Origin: Acidimicrobiaceae bacterium RAAP-2
Lineage (GTDB): Bacteria; Actinomycetota; Acidimicrobiia; Acidimicrobiales; RAAP-2
Assembly: GCA_001443545.1 (NCBI GenBank)
Contig: LMAD01000001.1
Coordinates: forward strand, 124,001-188,000
Direction: 5' to 3'
DNA length: 64,000 nucleotides
Below the pieces are notes generated by a model. That model was not told the DNA's origin. It did no database searches and worked only from the letters and a program-made list of their open reading frames with translations. A program made the translations under genes and the position numbers. Positions 41,632-52,494 of the stretch are shown here, one piece after another (position 1 is the stretch's first letter; each line of letters begins with the position of its first letter).

Positions 41632-44600
41632 CAGATCTTCACCTCTACGGCGTCATCGACCTCTTCGTCTTCGGCGAGATCGTCGTTGTGTTGGCGCTTG
41701 CCGGCTCCGAGCACGAACGGCGGCGGGTCCACGATGCTCGCGTCGTAGGGGTCAATGATGAGATTCACCGTGGGCTCGGTCTCTCGAAGTGACCACGGGC
41801 AGGTGAACCACGCCCACTGATCGATGCCAGGGGGTTCCAGCAGCGGCGCGATGGCCTTGCGAGCGTCCTCGTCGTAACCCAGCGAGGCGCCAGCTCGAGT
41901 CTGCTCGGCCTTCCAGCGACCGATTCGGTCGACGAGCATGGCGCGCACCAGATCAGCTGTATCGAGGTTGGACGTGACCTTTCCGGCGCGACTGACAATC
42001 AGCTCGATGATCTCGGTGACCTCTGGCGAGTCGAGGTCGACGAGCTGCGCACCCGCGTTCGGGTTCCAGGCTTTGCGATCGGTGCCCTGGCGCGCGAGTG
42101 CCACCAGGACCGCCGAAAGGCCCCGGTCGAGCGCCCGGGGCGCAAAGGGGGTGACGGACAGTGCTTCCACTTGTCGGTAGAAGGTGGCGTGGTAGTGCTC
42201 GAAGGTCTCATAGTGAGAAAGGTCTCGGGGACGGGCCCAGTTATAGAGGGTGAAGACGAGGCCAGGACCTGGATCGGAGCGACCCACGCGCGAAGTCGCC
42301 TGGATGTACTCAGCGGTCGTCTTGGGCTGGCCGACGGCGATCATCAGTCCAAGCCGTCCGACGTCGACACCAACCGAGATCATGTTCGTCGCCAGGAGGA
42401 CGTCGATCGGTGGGGCGCCCTCGGTCTTGGCCGGGTCGAACTGCTGCTTCAGTCGGTCGAGTACGTTTCGGATCTCCGCGGCCCCCACGCGGCTGGTGAG
42501 CTCCTGGACCTCACGGATGCGCCGCTTGCCGAGACCTCGGCGATCGCCACGCCACGCGCCGTTCTTGATCTCGTCATCGACGAGACGACGGTTGCCCGCC
42601 AGCTCGCGCAACGCTGAGAAGTAGCCCACCAGGGTCATCCATGGGTCGGCCGCGATGCCGTAGCGGCCGTACATGCGCTGGGAGGCCGACAACACCGACG
42701 CGAACACCCGAACTTGCGCGCTCTTCAGTCGAAGTCCCGGCGTGCAGAGCCCGACGTATCGTCGGCCTGGACGCCGATCAAGGGCGACCTCGCGGGCGAA
42801 GAACGAGTCAGAGACGTCGAGCGCCGGGGGTGGGAACACGGCCAGGCGGCGTGCGAAGAGTGCGTGGACCTGCTCGTCGGCGCGGCGCACCGTGGCCGTC
42901 GACGCGATGACCTTCGGGCGGACCTTCTGGCCGTCGACCGCCCAACTGGCCAGCTCGTCGATGGCGGTCTCGTAGAGTCCGACGAGCGTCCCCAGAGGAC
43001 CCGAGATCAGGTGCAACTCGTCCTGGATGATCAGGTCCGGTGGGCGCAGAGGCGTGACCGCCACTGTCTTGGCGGCGGGCAGCGCGCCCGTCTTGTGGTG
43101 AGTGTCGGCCTCCTTGCGACTCGAATCGAGCACGTCGAGATCCTCGGACCGGTAGCCGTGGCGCTCACAGCGCGCGGAGACTCGACCGAACAACAGATGC
43201 AGTGGACCCCGCCACGGGAGCTGCGCGAACTTGTCCGCCGTCGAGATGATGAAGGCCGGCAGTAGCCGATAGATCTCTTCATCGACGGTCACCACCGGCA
43301 GGCCTTCGCCGGGTGAGTTCACCTGGGTGAACTCACATCGACCCATCTCGTCGCCGCAGAACAGGAGAGTACGCCACCGGTCAACGTCGCTCACGGCGTC
43401 ACGTCCCGCATCGAGGCGCGTGCCGCACCACGGGCAGGTGACCAGTTGGACGGGGCTCGCACTGGACGAGCGGCGGCGGCCACTGGTTCGAGCATCTTCG
43501 ATGGAGAGGCTGGCATCCTTCGTGCGGTTAGGCGTGACGTTCGCGCCGACCCACATCCCAAGACGGAATGGTTCGCTGCCCCACCGTTCGTCACCATCGA
43601 ACAGCTCGCGGCGACGCAGCTCGCAGGCGCACATCAGTGCGGCCGCGCGCTCGAACTGCTGGGCGGTGAGCAGTCGCAGTGTGTAACGCATCAACACCGC
43701 GACTCCCCCGGCGCCACCGTCTCGGCCGGCGACGACTCCCTGCAGGCGCCGGATGGCCAGCGTGAATGCAGTGAGACCGAGGTAGGCCTCGGTCTTGCCA
43801 CCACCCGTGGGGAAGAAGAGGAGGTCGACGAGGCCCTCATCGGCCGACCGCTCCGAGTGGGTGGGGACCGTCAACGAGGGGAGGTTCAGCAACAGGAATG
43901 CGAGCTGGAAGGGCCGCCAGGACCGGTTCTTGGGGATGTCAACCTCAGCCAGGGTCGCAGCGAAGTCCAGTTCGGGATCGATGCGGCGCAGGTCAGCAGC
44001 GACCGAGTGGACCCGCTGTTGCCACATGACGTGGTTCGCGAACCTGAACGCTTCGGCGGTATCGGTCTCGATGCCGTCGACGACGGCGAGGAGTGCGATG
44101 CCGTCGCGCAGGCGACCCGAGGCCTTGCGGGCGTTGTCGAGCGCGGTCGTGGCCGCGTCGACGTGTGCTGCGAGATGGTCACTCGCAACGGCAAGCCGGG
44201 CTTCTTGCGCGTCAAGCCAGAGGTCGTACGCGTCGACCAACGGGGACGTTGCGGCGACCAGCGCGTCCCCGTCACACTCCGAGAGGGACTTCATGTCGAG
44301 TACCACTTGCTCCAGCAGTTCGGCGACGGCGGGGTCGAGGCCGGGATCATCGGCGTGGGGTGCCTCAGTCGCCGGCACCTCGTAGTCGGGCACGAACGTC
44401 GTCTCGATTCGTGTAGCCAGCGCGGGGTCGTCTCCGCGTCGGGCGTTCGTCGCCGTGCCGTGTCCCACGGCGAACTCGACCAGGTTTCGGTACTGCAAAT
44501 CAAGCAGGGCGAGTTCGTCGACCTCACCCGGCAGTCCGCCATCCTCGAGGACGTCGGACCGGCCACAGAACACCGGGTTGCCATCGGCGGCTTCGACCGC

Positions 44601-45278
44601 GAGAGTCGCCTGGAACAGCCAGGCGGAGTCCTTGTTGACCGCTGGGGCGGCTTGTTCGTTGACGAGGAATAACGTGACGAGCCATCCCCGGTCCAGTGCT
44701 ACGGCGCGGCCACGGACGCGGACGTCGGGGAAGTCTTCGCACATCGTGTATGGACCGAGCTCACCCTCGACAACTTCGACCTCGACGGCCCCGCGGATTG
44801 GTTCGCGGCGCCACTCGGTGGTCTTGTCGTCCGTGACGTCGTCGGTCGCTTGCTTCGTGTAGCGACCCCACGCGGCCTCGACGCGAAGCAGTCCCGGGTC
44901 GAGAACCGTCGTGAAGCTCATGCCCATGCTGGACGGGAAGAGATCGACGACCGCCGGAGTGGCCGTGTCGTCCGATCCGGTGTCATCGGACGCACCCGTC
45001 ATCCCGGCAACCCCCTGAGAGTTCTCCTTGCGTGATGGCTGCGTGGCGAGTGTGTTCCTGGGGGCCAGCATCCCGACGATGTAGCGATCACGAACCCGCT
45101 GGCGGCCGGGCAGCACCTCGTGGTCGTCGCCGGCCGGGCCGTGAAGGTCACCGAAGATCAGGGCCTGCAACTCGTCACGCAGTTCGGCAGGTGTCGGAGT
45201 GAGAAGATTGGCACCATCCTGCGGTTCGCTTGGATCGGTCGGCGCGGCTCCGGCTACGGGTTCGGTCATGTCACTCAC
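41631..45278 (-). CDS. drmA: DISARM protein DrmA, large helicase
   Basis: A 1215-aa SF2-type helicase. Walker A is LLFFPTGGGKTEAYLGL near residue 490, the DExH-like box IIQDELHLISGP near 748, and motif VI QATSRVGRSDPGPG near 1000. DrmA and DrmB form the DNA-binding core of DISARM. The GTG at 45278 overlaps the drmMI stop (GTGA); an in-frame ATG follows at 45269. Confidence 0.93.
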   Translation of the reverse strand: MSDMTEPVAGAAPTDPSEPQDGANLLTPTPAELRDELQALIFGDLHGPAGDDHEVLPGRQRVRDRYIVGMLAPRNTLATQPSRKENSQGVAGMTGASDDTGSDDTATPAVVDLFPSSMGMSFTTVLDPGLLRVEAAWGRYTKQATDDVTDDKTTEWRREPIRGAVEVEVVEGELGPYTMCEDFPDVRVRGRAVALDRGWLVTLFLVNEQAAPAVNKDSAWLFQATLAVEAADGNPVFCGRSDVLEDGGLPGEVDELALLDLQYRNLVEFAVGHGTATNARRGDDPALATRIETTFVPDYEVPATEAPHADDPGLDPAVAELLEQVVLDMKSLSECDGDALVAATSPLVDAYDLWLDAQEARLAVASDHLAAHVDAATTALDNARKASGRLRDGIALLAVVDGIETDTAEAFRFANHVMWQQRVHSVAADLRRIDPELDFAATLAEVDIPKNRSWRPFQLAFLLLNLPSLTVPTHSERSADEGLVDLLFFPTGGGKTEAYLGLTAFTLAIRRLQGVVAGRDGGAGGVAVLMRYTLRLLTAQQFERAAALMCACELRRRELFDGDERWGSEPFRLGMWVGANVTPNRTKDASLSIEDARTSGRRRSSSASPVQLVTCPWCGTRLDAGRDAVSDVDRWRTLLFCGDEMGRCEFTQVNSPGEGLPVVTVDEEIYRLLPAFIISTADKFAQLPWRGPLHLLFGRVSARCERHGYRSEDLDVLDSSRKEADTHHKTGALPAAKTVAVTPLRPPDLIIQDELHLISGPLGTLVGLYETAIDELASWAVDGQKVRPKVIASTATVRRADEQVHALFARRLAVFPPPALDVSDSFFAREVALDRRPGRRYVGLCTPGLRLKSAQVRVFASVLSASQRMYGRYGIAADPWMTLVGYFSALRELAGNRRLVDDEIKNGAWRGDRRGLGKRRIREVQELTSRVGAAEIRNVLDRLKQQFDPAKTEGAPPIDVLLATNMISVGVDVGRLGLMIAVGQPKTTAEYIQATSRVGRSDPGPGLVFTLYNWARPRDLSHYETFEHYHATFYRQVEALSVTPFAPRALDRGLSAVLVALARQGTDRKAWNPNAGAQLVDLDSPEVTEIIELIVSRAGKVTSNLDTADLVRAMLVDRIGRWKAEQTRAGASLGYDEDARKAIAPLLEPPGIDQWAWFTCPWSLRETEPTVNLIIDPYDASIVDPPPFVLGAGKRQHNDDLAEDEEVDDAVEVKI

Positions 45279-48200
45279 AGTTCGTTCATACCGTTCTCTG
45301 GCTCGGACCCGAACAGCGACAGTACACCGTCGGGCTCATTCTTCTTCGTCTTGGTCCTCTTCGCCGGGGCCTTCTTCGCCATGCCGTGCAGCCCGGCGGC
45401 GACCTCCGCCTCGTAACGCGCCTTGTTGAGCTCGAGCAGCCTCTCGAGGATCTCGTCGGCAACTTCAGGCGAGAATGTGTAGCGGATCCCTTGACCGCGC
45501 ACCTGGTGGAAGCCGTGACCGAGATCGAGATCGCTCCACCCGTAGGCATCGCGCACCGCGAGGTCAAGAGCGACGTGCAACTCGCGGAGCTTGACGATGC
45601 TCGGAGTCGTGTCAGTGACGTCGTGGACGTGGTTGTAGGTAGCGGTTAGCCCCTCATCGGCAGCGATCATGAGTATTGAGCGATGCTCGTTAAGTGTCTT
45701 GCCAGCGGCCGCAACACGCTCATTCAGTTTGGGCTGCGGGAAGGTCTCAAACACATCGGTTGGTGTGTAGCGCGTATCGGTTCTCATGGTAGAAGCAAAA
45801 CGAATCGCCCACCGGAAGTGGAACCCACTGGAGAAGACTCCGAAATGGAAGTCATCGTCATACGCAAGAACAATCACCTGCTCAGAGAGCACCTGACTAG
45901 TTTGAACGAACAGTGGCATGAGTGTGCTACTCACCTGAGCTACTCCCAGCACTCGCGGAAGAGGAGTGATCGTCCGGTACATGTCAACACGCTCGTTCCA
46001 ATATCGCCACCACATATCCACCATCTTTGGATACTTCGAGCGGTCCTTCTCCATTCGTTCAGGCTTCACTCGCTCTTCAATCCACGCCCAGCAATCCTCG
46101 TACCTGCGCGCTCGTTCCTCCGGCCAATCAAAGAAGTTGATCACCCAACGAGGTGCGGATTGTGTTGGTGAGTTATTGAGATCCTCGCCACCGAGATAGG
46201 GAAAGAGAACGTCCGCATGCTTCTGATCCTTTGCGATCAGTGCGCGTGCTTCGCCCGGGGTCATTGTGAAACCCAACCCAAGCACGGATGAACCACGGAA
46301 AGACCTCGCGTCATTCGCAGCAAGCCGATGCTTACGCCAGTTCGAACGGGGCCTCGAGTACAGCATCTCATCGATGCCAGGAACCTCACGAGTGTCGAGA
46401 ACGATGGGACCATTCCATCGGTCCCTGGCCGCCCAGATCTTGGCAATCTCGAGCGAGGCCCGTCCTGGCCATTTCGTAGACGGCGCTGCACGATAGATGG
46501 TCCAACCGTGGTCGATCATCTGTGAGAGACCTACTTCACTGGAGTCACCTTGCGCAATTGTGTTCGTGGCCAGCAATCCGAAATGGCTGGTCAATGAAAT
46601 CGCTCGGAGGAAGAAATAAGCGACCAAGTCCGCCTTACCTTTGGATCCACCCGCAATGTGCCGCACGAGATACTCGCGAACGTCCGTTCCGACGGCACCA
46701 CTGATCTTGGTCCCACCAATGAACGGTGGGTTACCCACCATGGCATCGAAGCCAGGATGATCGCGATCGAGGAACACTTCGGGAAACTCAATTGGCCAGT
46801 GGAGGCATATTCGCTTCGGTGATGCTTGGGGCCGTCCGACATCGAGCCACTGCATCGCCTGTTCGCGCAGCGATTGGAGTCGAGAGGCAAGCACATCCAC
46901 ATCAGAGTGCTCGTCGAGCACTCCAGCTACCCGCGGAGCCAGCGCTCGAAGTCGGTCGTCGAGGACGCGCTGGGACCCGGTCGAGCTAGCGAGCGCTGCG
47001 CCGATGATCGCGTCGGCAATCACGTGTAATGTGCCAAGCAGCGAATCGGCTTCGCGACTCAGTCGTGCCTTGTCCTCAACGTCGCGCAGCGTGATGACTC
47101 GGATGTTGGCTACGCGCTGACGTGCAACAAGTGCCTGCTTGACCAGAGGTTCGAGGAGTCCGGCGTAGTCGAAGAGCGACGTGTGGAGCTTGCGGCCGGC
47201 GGACGAATCAAGGTGAAGCCAGCGGACTTGGTCCATATCGGTGATGCCCAGAAGCGAGTCGCCGACCCGAATGGCGTGATCCAGAAAACTGAATGGCCGA
47301 TCCTTGGCCATGGTGGTGAGCCACAGCGACAACTTGGCCATCTCGGCTGCTAGCGGGTCGCGATCCACACCGTAGAGGCAGCGATCACATACCGCTCGCC
47401 GGCCTGTGATGCGAACTTCCTCAGGATCACCGGAAGCCTGGTCTGCGCCCTCAGTGGTCCAGGCCTCAACCAGTCGATCAGCGAGGTACCGGCCCGCCGC
47501 GACAAGAATCGCCCCCGACCCGACCGCCGGGTCGCAGATCTTGAGGTCGAGCAGTTCGTTGGAAGTGCGCAGCCGCCATTGGCTGCGATCGCCCGTATCC
47601 TGCGGACCGGGCGAGTACACAAGCGGTTCGAGAGTGTGCTCGGCAATCTCGTCGGCGAGGTCCCGTGTCGTGTACTCGATTCCGCCCTCGCGCTTGGCGG
47701 TGGTCTGTGTGATGAACACCGATCCCCCCAGCAGCACGACAGGCAGGTCGCGGATGTCCCGGCGAAGCAGGTTGATGTAAGGGAAGATCCGAGTCACCAA
47801 CGCTTCATCGTTCTCGACAGCCGCGGCCAGAAGCTGGCGGTCATTCTCGCCGGGCTTCGTGTCGAGAATCTTCGTGAGCTGCTTCGTGGTCTTGCCGGTG
47901 AGGTTCGCGAGCCACTGGACCAACGCTGCTCTGCCACCCGCCGCTGCCGCCTCGAGATCCTGGAGGAGTATCTCCGGCTCGTCCCCGGTAGGCCCAATCA
48001 GCCCAACTACGGGTGCGTTGACGACGCGGATTGAGTGGTCAAGGAGGCCCTCATAGACGTGGCCAATCTGCTCAACCTCAAGGGTGCGGTAGCTCAGCCG
48101 CCGCGCCTCACGGACTCCTCCGACGGAAAACTCAAGAACCTGAAGACCCGTGAGAAGTGCGAGGACAGTCAGGTCGTCCACGCGAATCGGGTTCGCGGCA

Positions 48201-49333
48201 GAGGTGCGCCATGGCTCGGCGGGCGTTCTGCCCTCGAGGAAGGGGAACCGGTCAGGATCGAAGAGGCGTCCCCCGTAAGGCGGCAGGCGCAAGTTCTCGT
48301 GGGACAACCCACCGTGAACAGCGCGGAAGAGTGCGAGGATTCGCCCCCAGGCACTGCACCGCCGCTCGAGTGGCTCGTCCCCCAACTGGTCGCGTTCGTT
48401 CTGCAAAGAATCACGCAAGGTGCTGATCGCGTACGACTGTGCGTAGAGGTCATCGTCGAGTGGCAACAGCCCACGCTCTTCCGCGAAGAGTAGGAACACC
48501 AATCGCATGAGGACGGTGACTATCGCCTCATAAACGTACGAGGCTGGCAGGGCCGCAAGAAGTTGACCGTCCTGCTCGCGATTTGATCGACTGATGGCGT
48601 CGACGAGTAGTTCGGCGGCGGCCCGAACCTGCTTGCCAAGCTGTTCAGCGACAACCTCCTGGGCTGCCGCTGATTCGGTGAGGAGTCCCTCGAGTGTGTC
48701 ACCTGGCGCCACGGCGTAGAAGCGTTTGGCTCCCAGGAGAGATGTGAAGGCGTCAGGGAGCGCTGGCTCTTCGCTGAACAGCGATGACGTGAACGTCGCG
48801 GTGCCGTGCGGTTCATCGCGGGGCGCCCAGATCACGTGCCACTGATCACCGTTGGTGACGAGCGCGACTGGGACCCCCGCCGCCCGGCACAGCAGAGTAG
48901 TGCGCTCGGCCGGGCTCGCTGACCAACGGTCGCCCGCGAGTCGCGCGGTCAGGATGGTTGCTGGGGGGTAGACGCACACGAGCACACGAGCGTGGGCGTC
49001 GGCACCTGAGCCGTCGACGAGGACGTAGTCGGGCCGCAGCACCGTCGCGTGCTCGCCTACCGTACTTGAGAGAGTGGCCGGTACAGCCGGTCCGCTTCGA
49101 AACCCGCTCCCCCATCGGAGGAGATCGCGCAGGACCCACTCGATCCAGGTCGCGACCGCCGTCGCATCGTGGAAGTCGGTGGGGAGATGCTGGCGCATCT
49201 CGTCGCGGGTCGACGGGTCGAGGCGATCGACGCCGTTTGGAAAGACTCGGTTGAGCACCGGGACGGTAACGAATGAGCCACTCGGCTCGATGAGTGAGAG
49301 CCAGTCAGTGTGGCGGTGGGCGACTCGCTTCAC
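45275..49333 (-). CDS. drmMI: DISARM class 1 adenine methyltransferase DrmMI
   Basis: A 1352-aa N6-adenine DNA methyltransferase related to PglX/Eco57I-type enzymes. The SAM motif DPAVGSGAILVAAGR is near residue 600 and the catalytic NPPF (MVGNPPFIGGTK) near 865. It would mark host DNA as self so that DISARM attacks only unmethylated phage DNA. The target-recognition part is probably the C-terminal third. Its GTG start overlaps the drmD stop (GTGA), so the five genes are one coupled operon. Confidence 0.93.
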   Translation of the reverse strand: MKRVAHRHTDWLSLIEPSGSFVTVPVLNRVFPNGVDRLDPSTRDEMRQHLPTDFHDATAVATWIEWVLRDLLRWGSGFRSGPAVPATLSSTVGEHATVLRPDYVLVDGSGADAHARVLVCVYPPATILTARLAGDRWSASPAERTTLLCRAAGVPVALVTNGDQWHVIWAPRDEPHGTATFTSSLFSEEPALPDAFTSLLGAKRFYAVAPGDTLEGLLTESAAAQEVVAEQLGKQVRAAAELLVDAISRSNREQDGQLLAALPASYVYEAIVTVLMRLVFLLFAEERGLLPLDDDLYAQSYAISTLRDSLQNERDQLGDEPLERRCSAWGRILALFRAVHGGLSHENLRLPPYGGRLFDPDRFPFLEGRTPAEPWRTSAANPIRVDDLTVLALLTGLQVLEFSVGGVREARRLSYRTLEVEQIGHVYEGLLDHSIRVVNAPVVGLIGPTGDEPEILLQDLEAAAAGGRAALVQWLANLTGKTTKQLTKILDTKPGENDRQLLAAAVENDEALVTRIFPYINLLRRDIRDLPVVLLGGSVFITQTTAKREGGIEYTTRDLADEIAEHTLEPLVYSPGPQDTGDRSQWRLRTSNELLDLKICDPAVGSGAILVAAGRYLADRLVEAWTTEGADQASGDPEEVRITGRRAVCDRCLYGVDRDPLAAEMAKLSLWLTTMAKDRPFSFLDHAIRVGDSLLGITDMDQVRWLHLDSSAGRKLHTSLFDYAGLLEPLVKQALVARQRVANIRVITLRDVEDKARLSREADSLLGTLHVIADAIIGAALASSTGSQRVLDDRLRALAPRVAGVLDEHSDVDVLASRLQSLREQAMQWLDVGRPQASPKRICLHWPIEFPEVFLDRDHPGFDAMVGNPPFIGGTKISGAVGTDVREYLVRHIAGGSKGKADLVAYFFLRAISLTSHFGLLATNTIAQGDSSEVGLSQMIDHGWTIYRAAPSTKWPGRASLEIAKIWAARDRWNGPIVLDTREVPGIDEMLYSRPRSNWRKHRLAANDARSFRGSSVLGLGFTMTPGEARALIAKDQKHADVLFPYLGGEDLNNSPTQSAPRWVINFFDWPEERARRYEDCWAWIEERVKPERMEKDRSKYPKMVDMWWRYWNERVDMYRTITPLPRVLGVAQVSSTLMPLFVQTSQVLSEQVIVLAYDDDFHFGVFSSGFHFRWAIRFASTMRTDTRYTPTDVFETFPQPKLNERVAAAGKTLNEHRSILMIAADEGLTATYNHVHDVTDTTPSIVKLRELHVALDLAVRDAYGWSDLDLGHGFHQVRGQGIRYTFSPEVADEILERLLELNKARYEAEVAAGLHGMAKKAPAKRTKTKKNEPDGVLSLFGSEPENGMNEL

Positions 49334-52300
49334 AGTAGGCCCCCAGCAGGGACGAGAAACTCGAGGGCCGCAGGGAAGAGCCGCGGCGTGAGGTCCATGT
49401 AGCGCACGTGGACGGCCGCGGTCTCACGCTCGATTTCCTCAGGAATGTCGTCGAGTCGCCGCTCGAGGGCCTCGATGTCGTGACTAAGTTGATCGCGCTC
49501 ATCCACGTCAAAGCCGAGCGTCAACTGACCCCAGTGCGTGCCCTTGACCTCCTCGAGCTGGGTCCGTATGGTGTCGGCGAGGTCGGTGAGCACTGCTGTG
49601 ATGGTGGTGGCGTCAGCCTCCTCACGCTCGGCCAGGCGGCGGCGCAGCGAGTCGACCCGTTCATTGGCGCGGGCCTGGAGGGCCGCGAAGACTGGCGCCT
49701 CAACTCGTGACCACACGGCCGCGATGTGCGCTTCCGCAGCTGCGTCGCCAGGCGAGTGCGTGGCGGCGGCTATGGCAGCATCGGTCTCGCGCACACCCCA
49801 ACGGGCGTAGGTCGCGTTGCGAACCCTTCCCCCGGCGGTGATCACCTCCTCGTGAAGACGACGGCCGTCACCGCCGATGAGGATCAGGCGAGCGTACGCC
49901 ACCACGCCGAGGTCCTCGAGGTCGGTGCCGGCGACCCGGGCCGATACCCGACCTAGTCGGACATCTGCACCAGACGACCAGATCTCGGCACGAAGGGTTC
50001 GCATGGCCTGCCCGACCAGTCGATGGTTCAGGTGGGCAAGGACAATGTCGTCAGCGTCGGAGGCGATGTCGTGGTCAAACGTGATCGGTCGGGTTACCTC
50101 GGCGATCGGATCGTAGAGACCGTGAGTCGTGGACGCCCAGCTGCGCGTCAGGGCGGGGACGTCGAAGGCCGCGACCGATCCTCCCAGTCGCTTCAGAGTC
50201 GTTGGCCGAAGAGGGGGCTGGTTCGCCAGCGCGAGTGCTGTGGCGACGACACGTTCCACGTTGGCGGGACTCAAGTGGAGCTCCGCGATGCTCTCCTCCA
50301 GGCGGTGATGCAGCTCGGCGATGCGTTCTCGCAGGTCGCGCTCGAGGCGGTTGAGTACACGAGCGGCCCGATTGCGGTCACCAGTGGGACTGGCGTCGGG
50401 ATTGGCTGCCCGGCCCAGCATTGCAGCCTCAACTTCGCCGGCCAGAACGGGTCCGGCGGCGCCCAGGTCGTCTCTGATGGTGTCGACCTTGCGAGCGATG
50501 AGCGAGAGGAACGCGAGGTCTCCTTCGAGGGTGCCGTGCTGAACGCCACGCCACTGGGTCGGCGTCGCGTCCTTCCACCCGGCGCCTACGAAGTGGTGGA
50601 TGAACACCTCGTGAGCCGGCTGCCCGTGGCGATCGATACGACCGTTGCGCTGTTCCAACTTCGTCGGCGAGAACGGAATCTCGACATGAACCAGTCGATG
50701 GCAGTGCTTCTGGAGGTCGATGCCCTCACTTGCCGAATCGGTGGCGAGCAGGATCCGCACCGGACGAAGCCGCGGGTCGTGCTGGAACTCTGCCTTGATC
50801 CGCTCACGGTCATCGCTGTCCATGCCCCCGTAGAGCATTGCGAGCCGGTCTCCTCCAAGACCCCGGGCTTCGAGAAGCTCTTGGAGTTGGATCTGCGTCG
50901 TGCGGTACTCGGTGAAGATGATGATTCGCTCGTCGCCCCACTCTCGACGTGAGCCCCGGGTGGTTGGACAGCAGGTCTCTTCAACTAGGGCGAGGAGCCT
51001 CTCGATCTTGGAGTCGGCGCGGTAGCGATTCGCCTCGGCCCAGGCGGACATCCGATCGAGCAGGATTCGCTCCTCTGCGTTGACGTCACCCATCTGGCGG
51101 GCCGCGACGACGAGGGCCTGCTCCTCCGCGGCGGTGACTTCATCGTCGGTTTCGAAGTCCTCATCCAGACGAGCGAAGGCGTCTCGAACCTCGCTCTCCG
51201 CGGCGGCGCCTGTCGCACGCGCCATGGTCGCGCGATGCAGCGCCAGGGTGGAGGCGAACGCCGCCGGTGACGAAAAGAGCCGCTTCTTGAGGAGCAGTGT
51301 CAGGAGGTCCGACACGCCACTTCTTCCCGAACCCTCGGTGCGACGCAGTTCGGTGTAGCGAGATAGATCGTGGTGGACCTGTCGCTCGCTCTCTGGGTAG
51401 TCGACCTCAAGTGGCACGATAATCCGACGGGGAAAGCGCAGCGTACCGTCGGCGTTGACGATGTCCGACTTCAGGCGGCGCACCACGGCCGCCGCGAGTG
51501 ACTCTGGGCGGGGCTTGATACCCCGGGCAAAGCGCTGCGGATCGAGTAGCTCGAGGAGTGCCGTGAAGGACTCGGTGTAACCGTTGTGAGGAGTCGCCGA
51601 GAGGAAAAGGCGATGCTCGAAGTGGGGAGCAATCTCTCGGATCGCGAGAGTCCGCTGGGAGTCGACGGCGTACTTACCTCGGCCCGAAGGAGCGCATTGA
51701 TGAACTTCGTCGATCACCAACAGGTCGAAGCGCCTCGGGTACGTGTGCGTATTAACTGGAAGGACGTCACGGAGCAAGCCCATCGCTCTAGGACGCTTGA
51801 GCCAGTCCATAGACACGACGAGGCGCGGGAAGACTCGAAACGGATTCGCACCCAGGCCTCGTGTCCGACGCAACGTCCGAAGCATCTCCGCATCGACGAT
51901 CTCGAAGTCGAGGCCGAACTTCGACGCCATCTCGGACTGCCACTTCAGGCACAACGACGCCGGGCAAACGATGAGGACCGTGCGGGCCCGATGACGAAGT
52001 AGCAGTTCCTGGATGACGAGGCCCGCCTCAATCGTCTTACCGAGCCCGACGTCGTCGGCGATCAAGAGGTTTACGCGAGGCATCTGCAACGCCCGGACAA
52101 CCGGGTCCAGTTGGTAGTCCTCGATTTGAATGCCGGAGCGAAATGGTGATTGCAGTGCTCGCGAGTCCGCAGAGGTCACGGCGCCCCAGCGCACGGCATC
52201 AAGGAACGCCTCAAGACGCTCAGGATCGTCGAACTGACCAACGTGAGGGAAGGGCAGCGTCGCAGTGTCAAGGATCGTGGCGCCTGGCTCAACCTCCCAC

Positions 52301-52494
52301 ACCACCGTGAGATCGTCGGTGGCCACATCGTCATCGACGGAAGCAAGGGAGATGAGGTGCTGAGGTCCACCGGCCGAGGTAGACATCTCATCTGGAATCA
52401 GGGATCCGGTCCGAGATTCGGTGACCACCCAGTGACGATCGCGCACGACGACCAGTTGCCCCTTCTCGGGAGCGGATGAAGATAGGACAGTCAT
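49330..52494 (-). CDS. drmD: DISARM class 1 protein DrmD, SNF2-like helicase
   Basis: A protein of about 1054 aa. Walker A (ADDVGLGKTIEAGLV, near 160), LLVIDEVHQCAPSG, LSATPHNGYTESF, and the C-terminal helicase lobe with EQRNGRIDRHGQ are typical of SNF2/RapA-type ATPases; DrmD defines class 1 DISARM. It is the first gene of the operon. The start at ATG 52494 fits the usual length and the KGQLVVVRDRHWVV beginning; the frame remains open to 52758, so a longer form is possible. Confidence 0.9.
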   Translation of the reverse strand: MTVLSSSAPEKGQLVVVRDRHWVVTESRTGSLIPDEMSTSAGGPQHLISLASVDDDVATDDLTVVWEVEPGATILDTATLPFPHVGQFDDPERLEAFLDAVRWGAVTSADSRALQSPFRSGIQIEDYQLDPVVRALQMPRVNLLIADDVGLGKTIEAGLVIQELLLRHRARTVLIVCPASLCLKWQSEMASKFGLDFEIVDAEMLRTLRRTRGLGANPFRVFPRLVVSMDWLKRPRAMGLLRDVLPVNTHTYPRRFDLLVIDEVHQCAPSGRGKYAVDSQRTLAIREIAPHFEHRLFLSATPHNGYTESFTALLELLDPQRFARGIKPRPESLAAAVVRRLKSDIVNADGTLRFPRRIIVPLEVDYPESERQVHHDLSRYTELRRTEGSGRSGVSDLLTLLLKKRLFSSPAAFASTLALHRATMARATGAAAESEVRDAFARLDEDFETDDEVTAAEEQALVVAARQMGDVNAEERILLDRMSAWAEANRYRADSKIERLLALVEETCCPTTRGSRREWGDERIIIFTEYRTTQIQLQELLEARGLGGDRLAMLYGGMDSDDRERIKAEFQHDPRLRPVRILLATDSASEGIDLQKHCHRLVHVEIPFSPTKLEQRNGRIDRHGQPAHEVFIHHFVGAGWKDATPTQWRGVQHGTLEGDLAFLSLIARKVDTIRDDLGAAGPVLAGEVEAAMLGRAANPDASPTGDRNRAARVLNRLERDLRERIAELHHRLEESIAELHLSPANVERVVATALALANQPPLRPTTLKRLGGSVAAFDVPALTRSWASTTHGLYDPIAEVTRPITFDHDIASDADDIVLAHLNHRLVGQAMRTLRAEIWSSGADVRLGRVSARVAGTDLEDLGVVAYARLILIGGDGRRLHEEVITAGGRVRNATYARWGVRETDAAIAAATHSPGDAAAEAHIAAVWSRVEAPVFAALQARANERVDSLRRRLAEREEADATTITAVLTDLADTIRTQLEEVKGTHWGQLTLGFDVDERDQLSHDIEALERRLDDIPEEIERETAAVHVRYMDLTPRLFPAALEFLVPAGGLL

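Noticed and set aside
43446..44672. A 408-codon plus-strand frame inside drmA (and a similar one at 56336-57430 inside the transposase)
   Set aside because: Both are antisense shadows of conserved genes with intact motifs.
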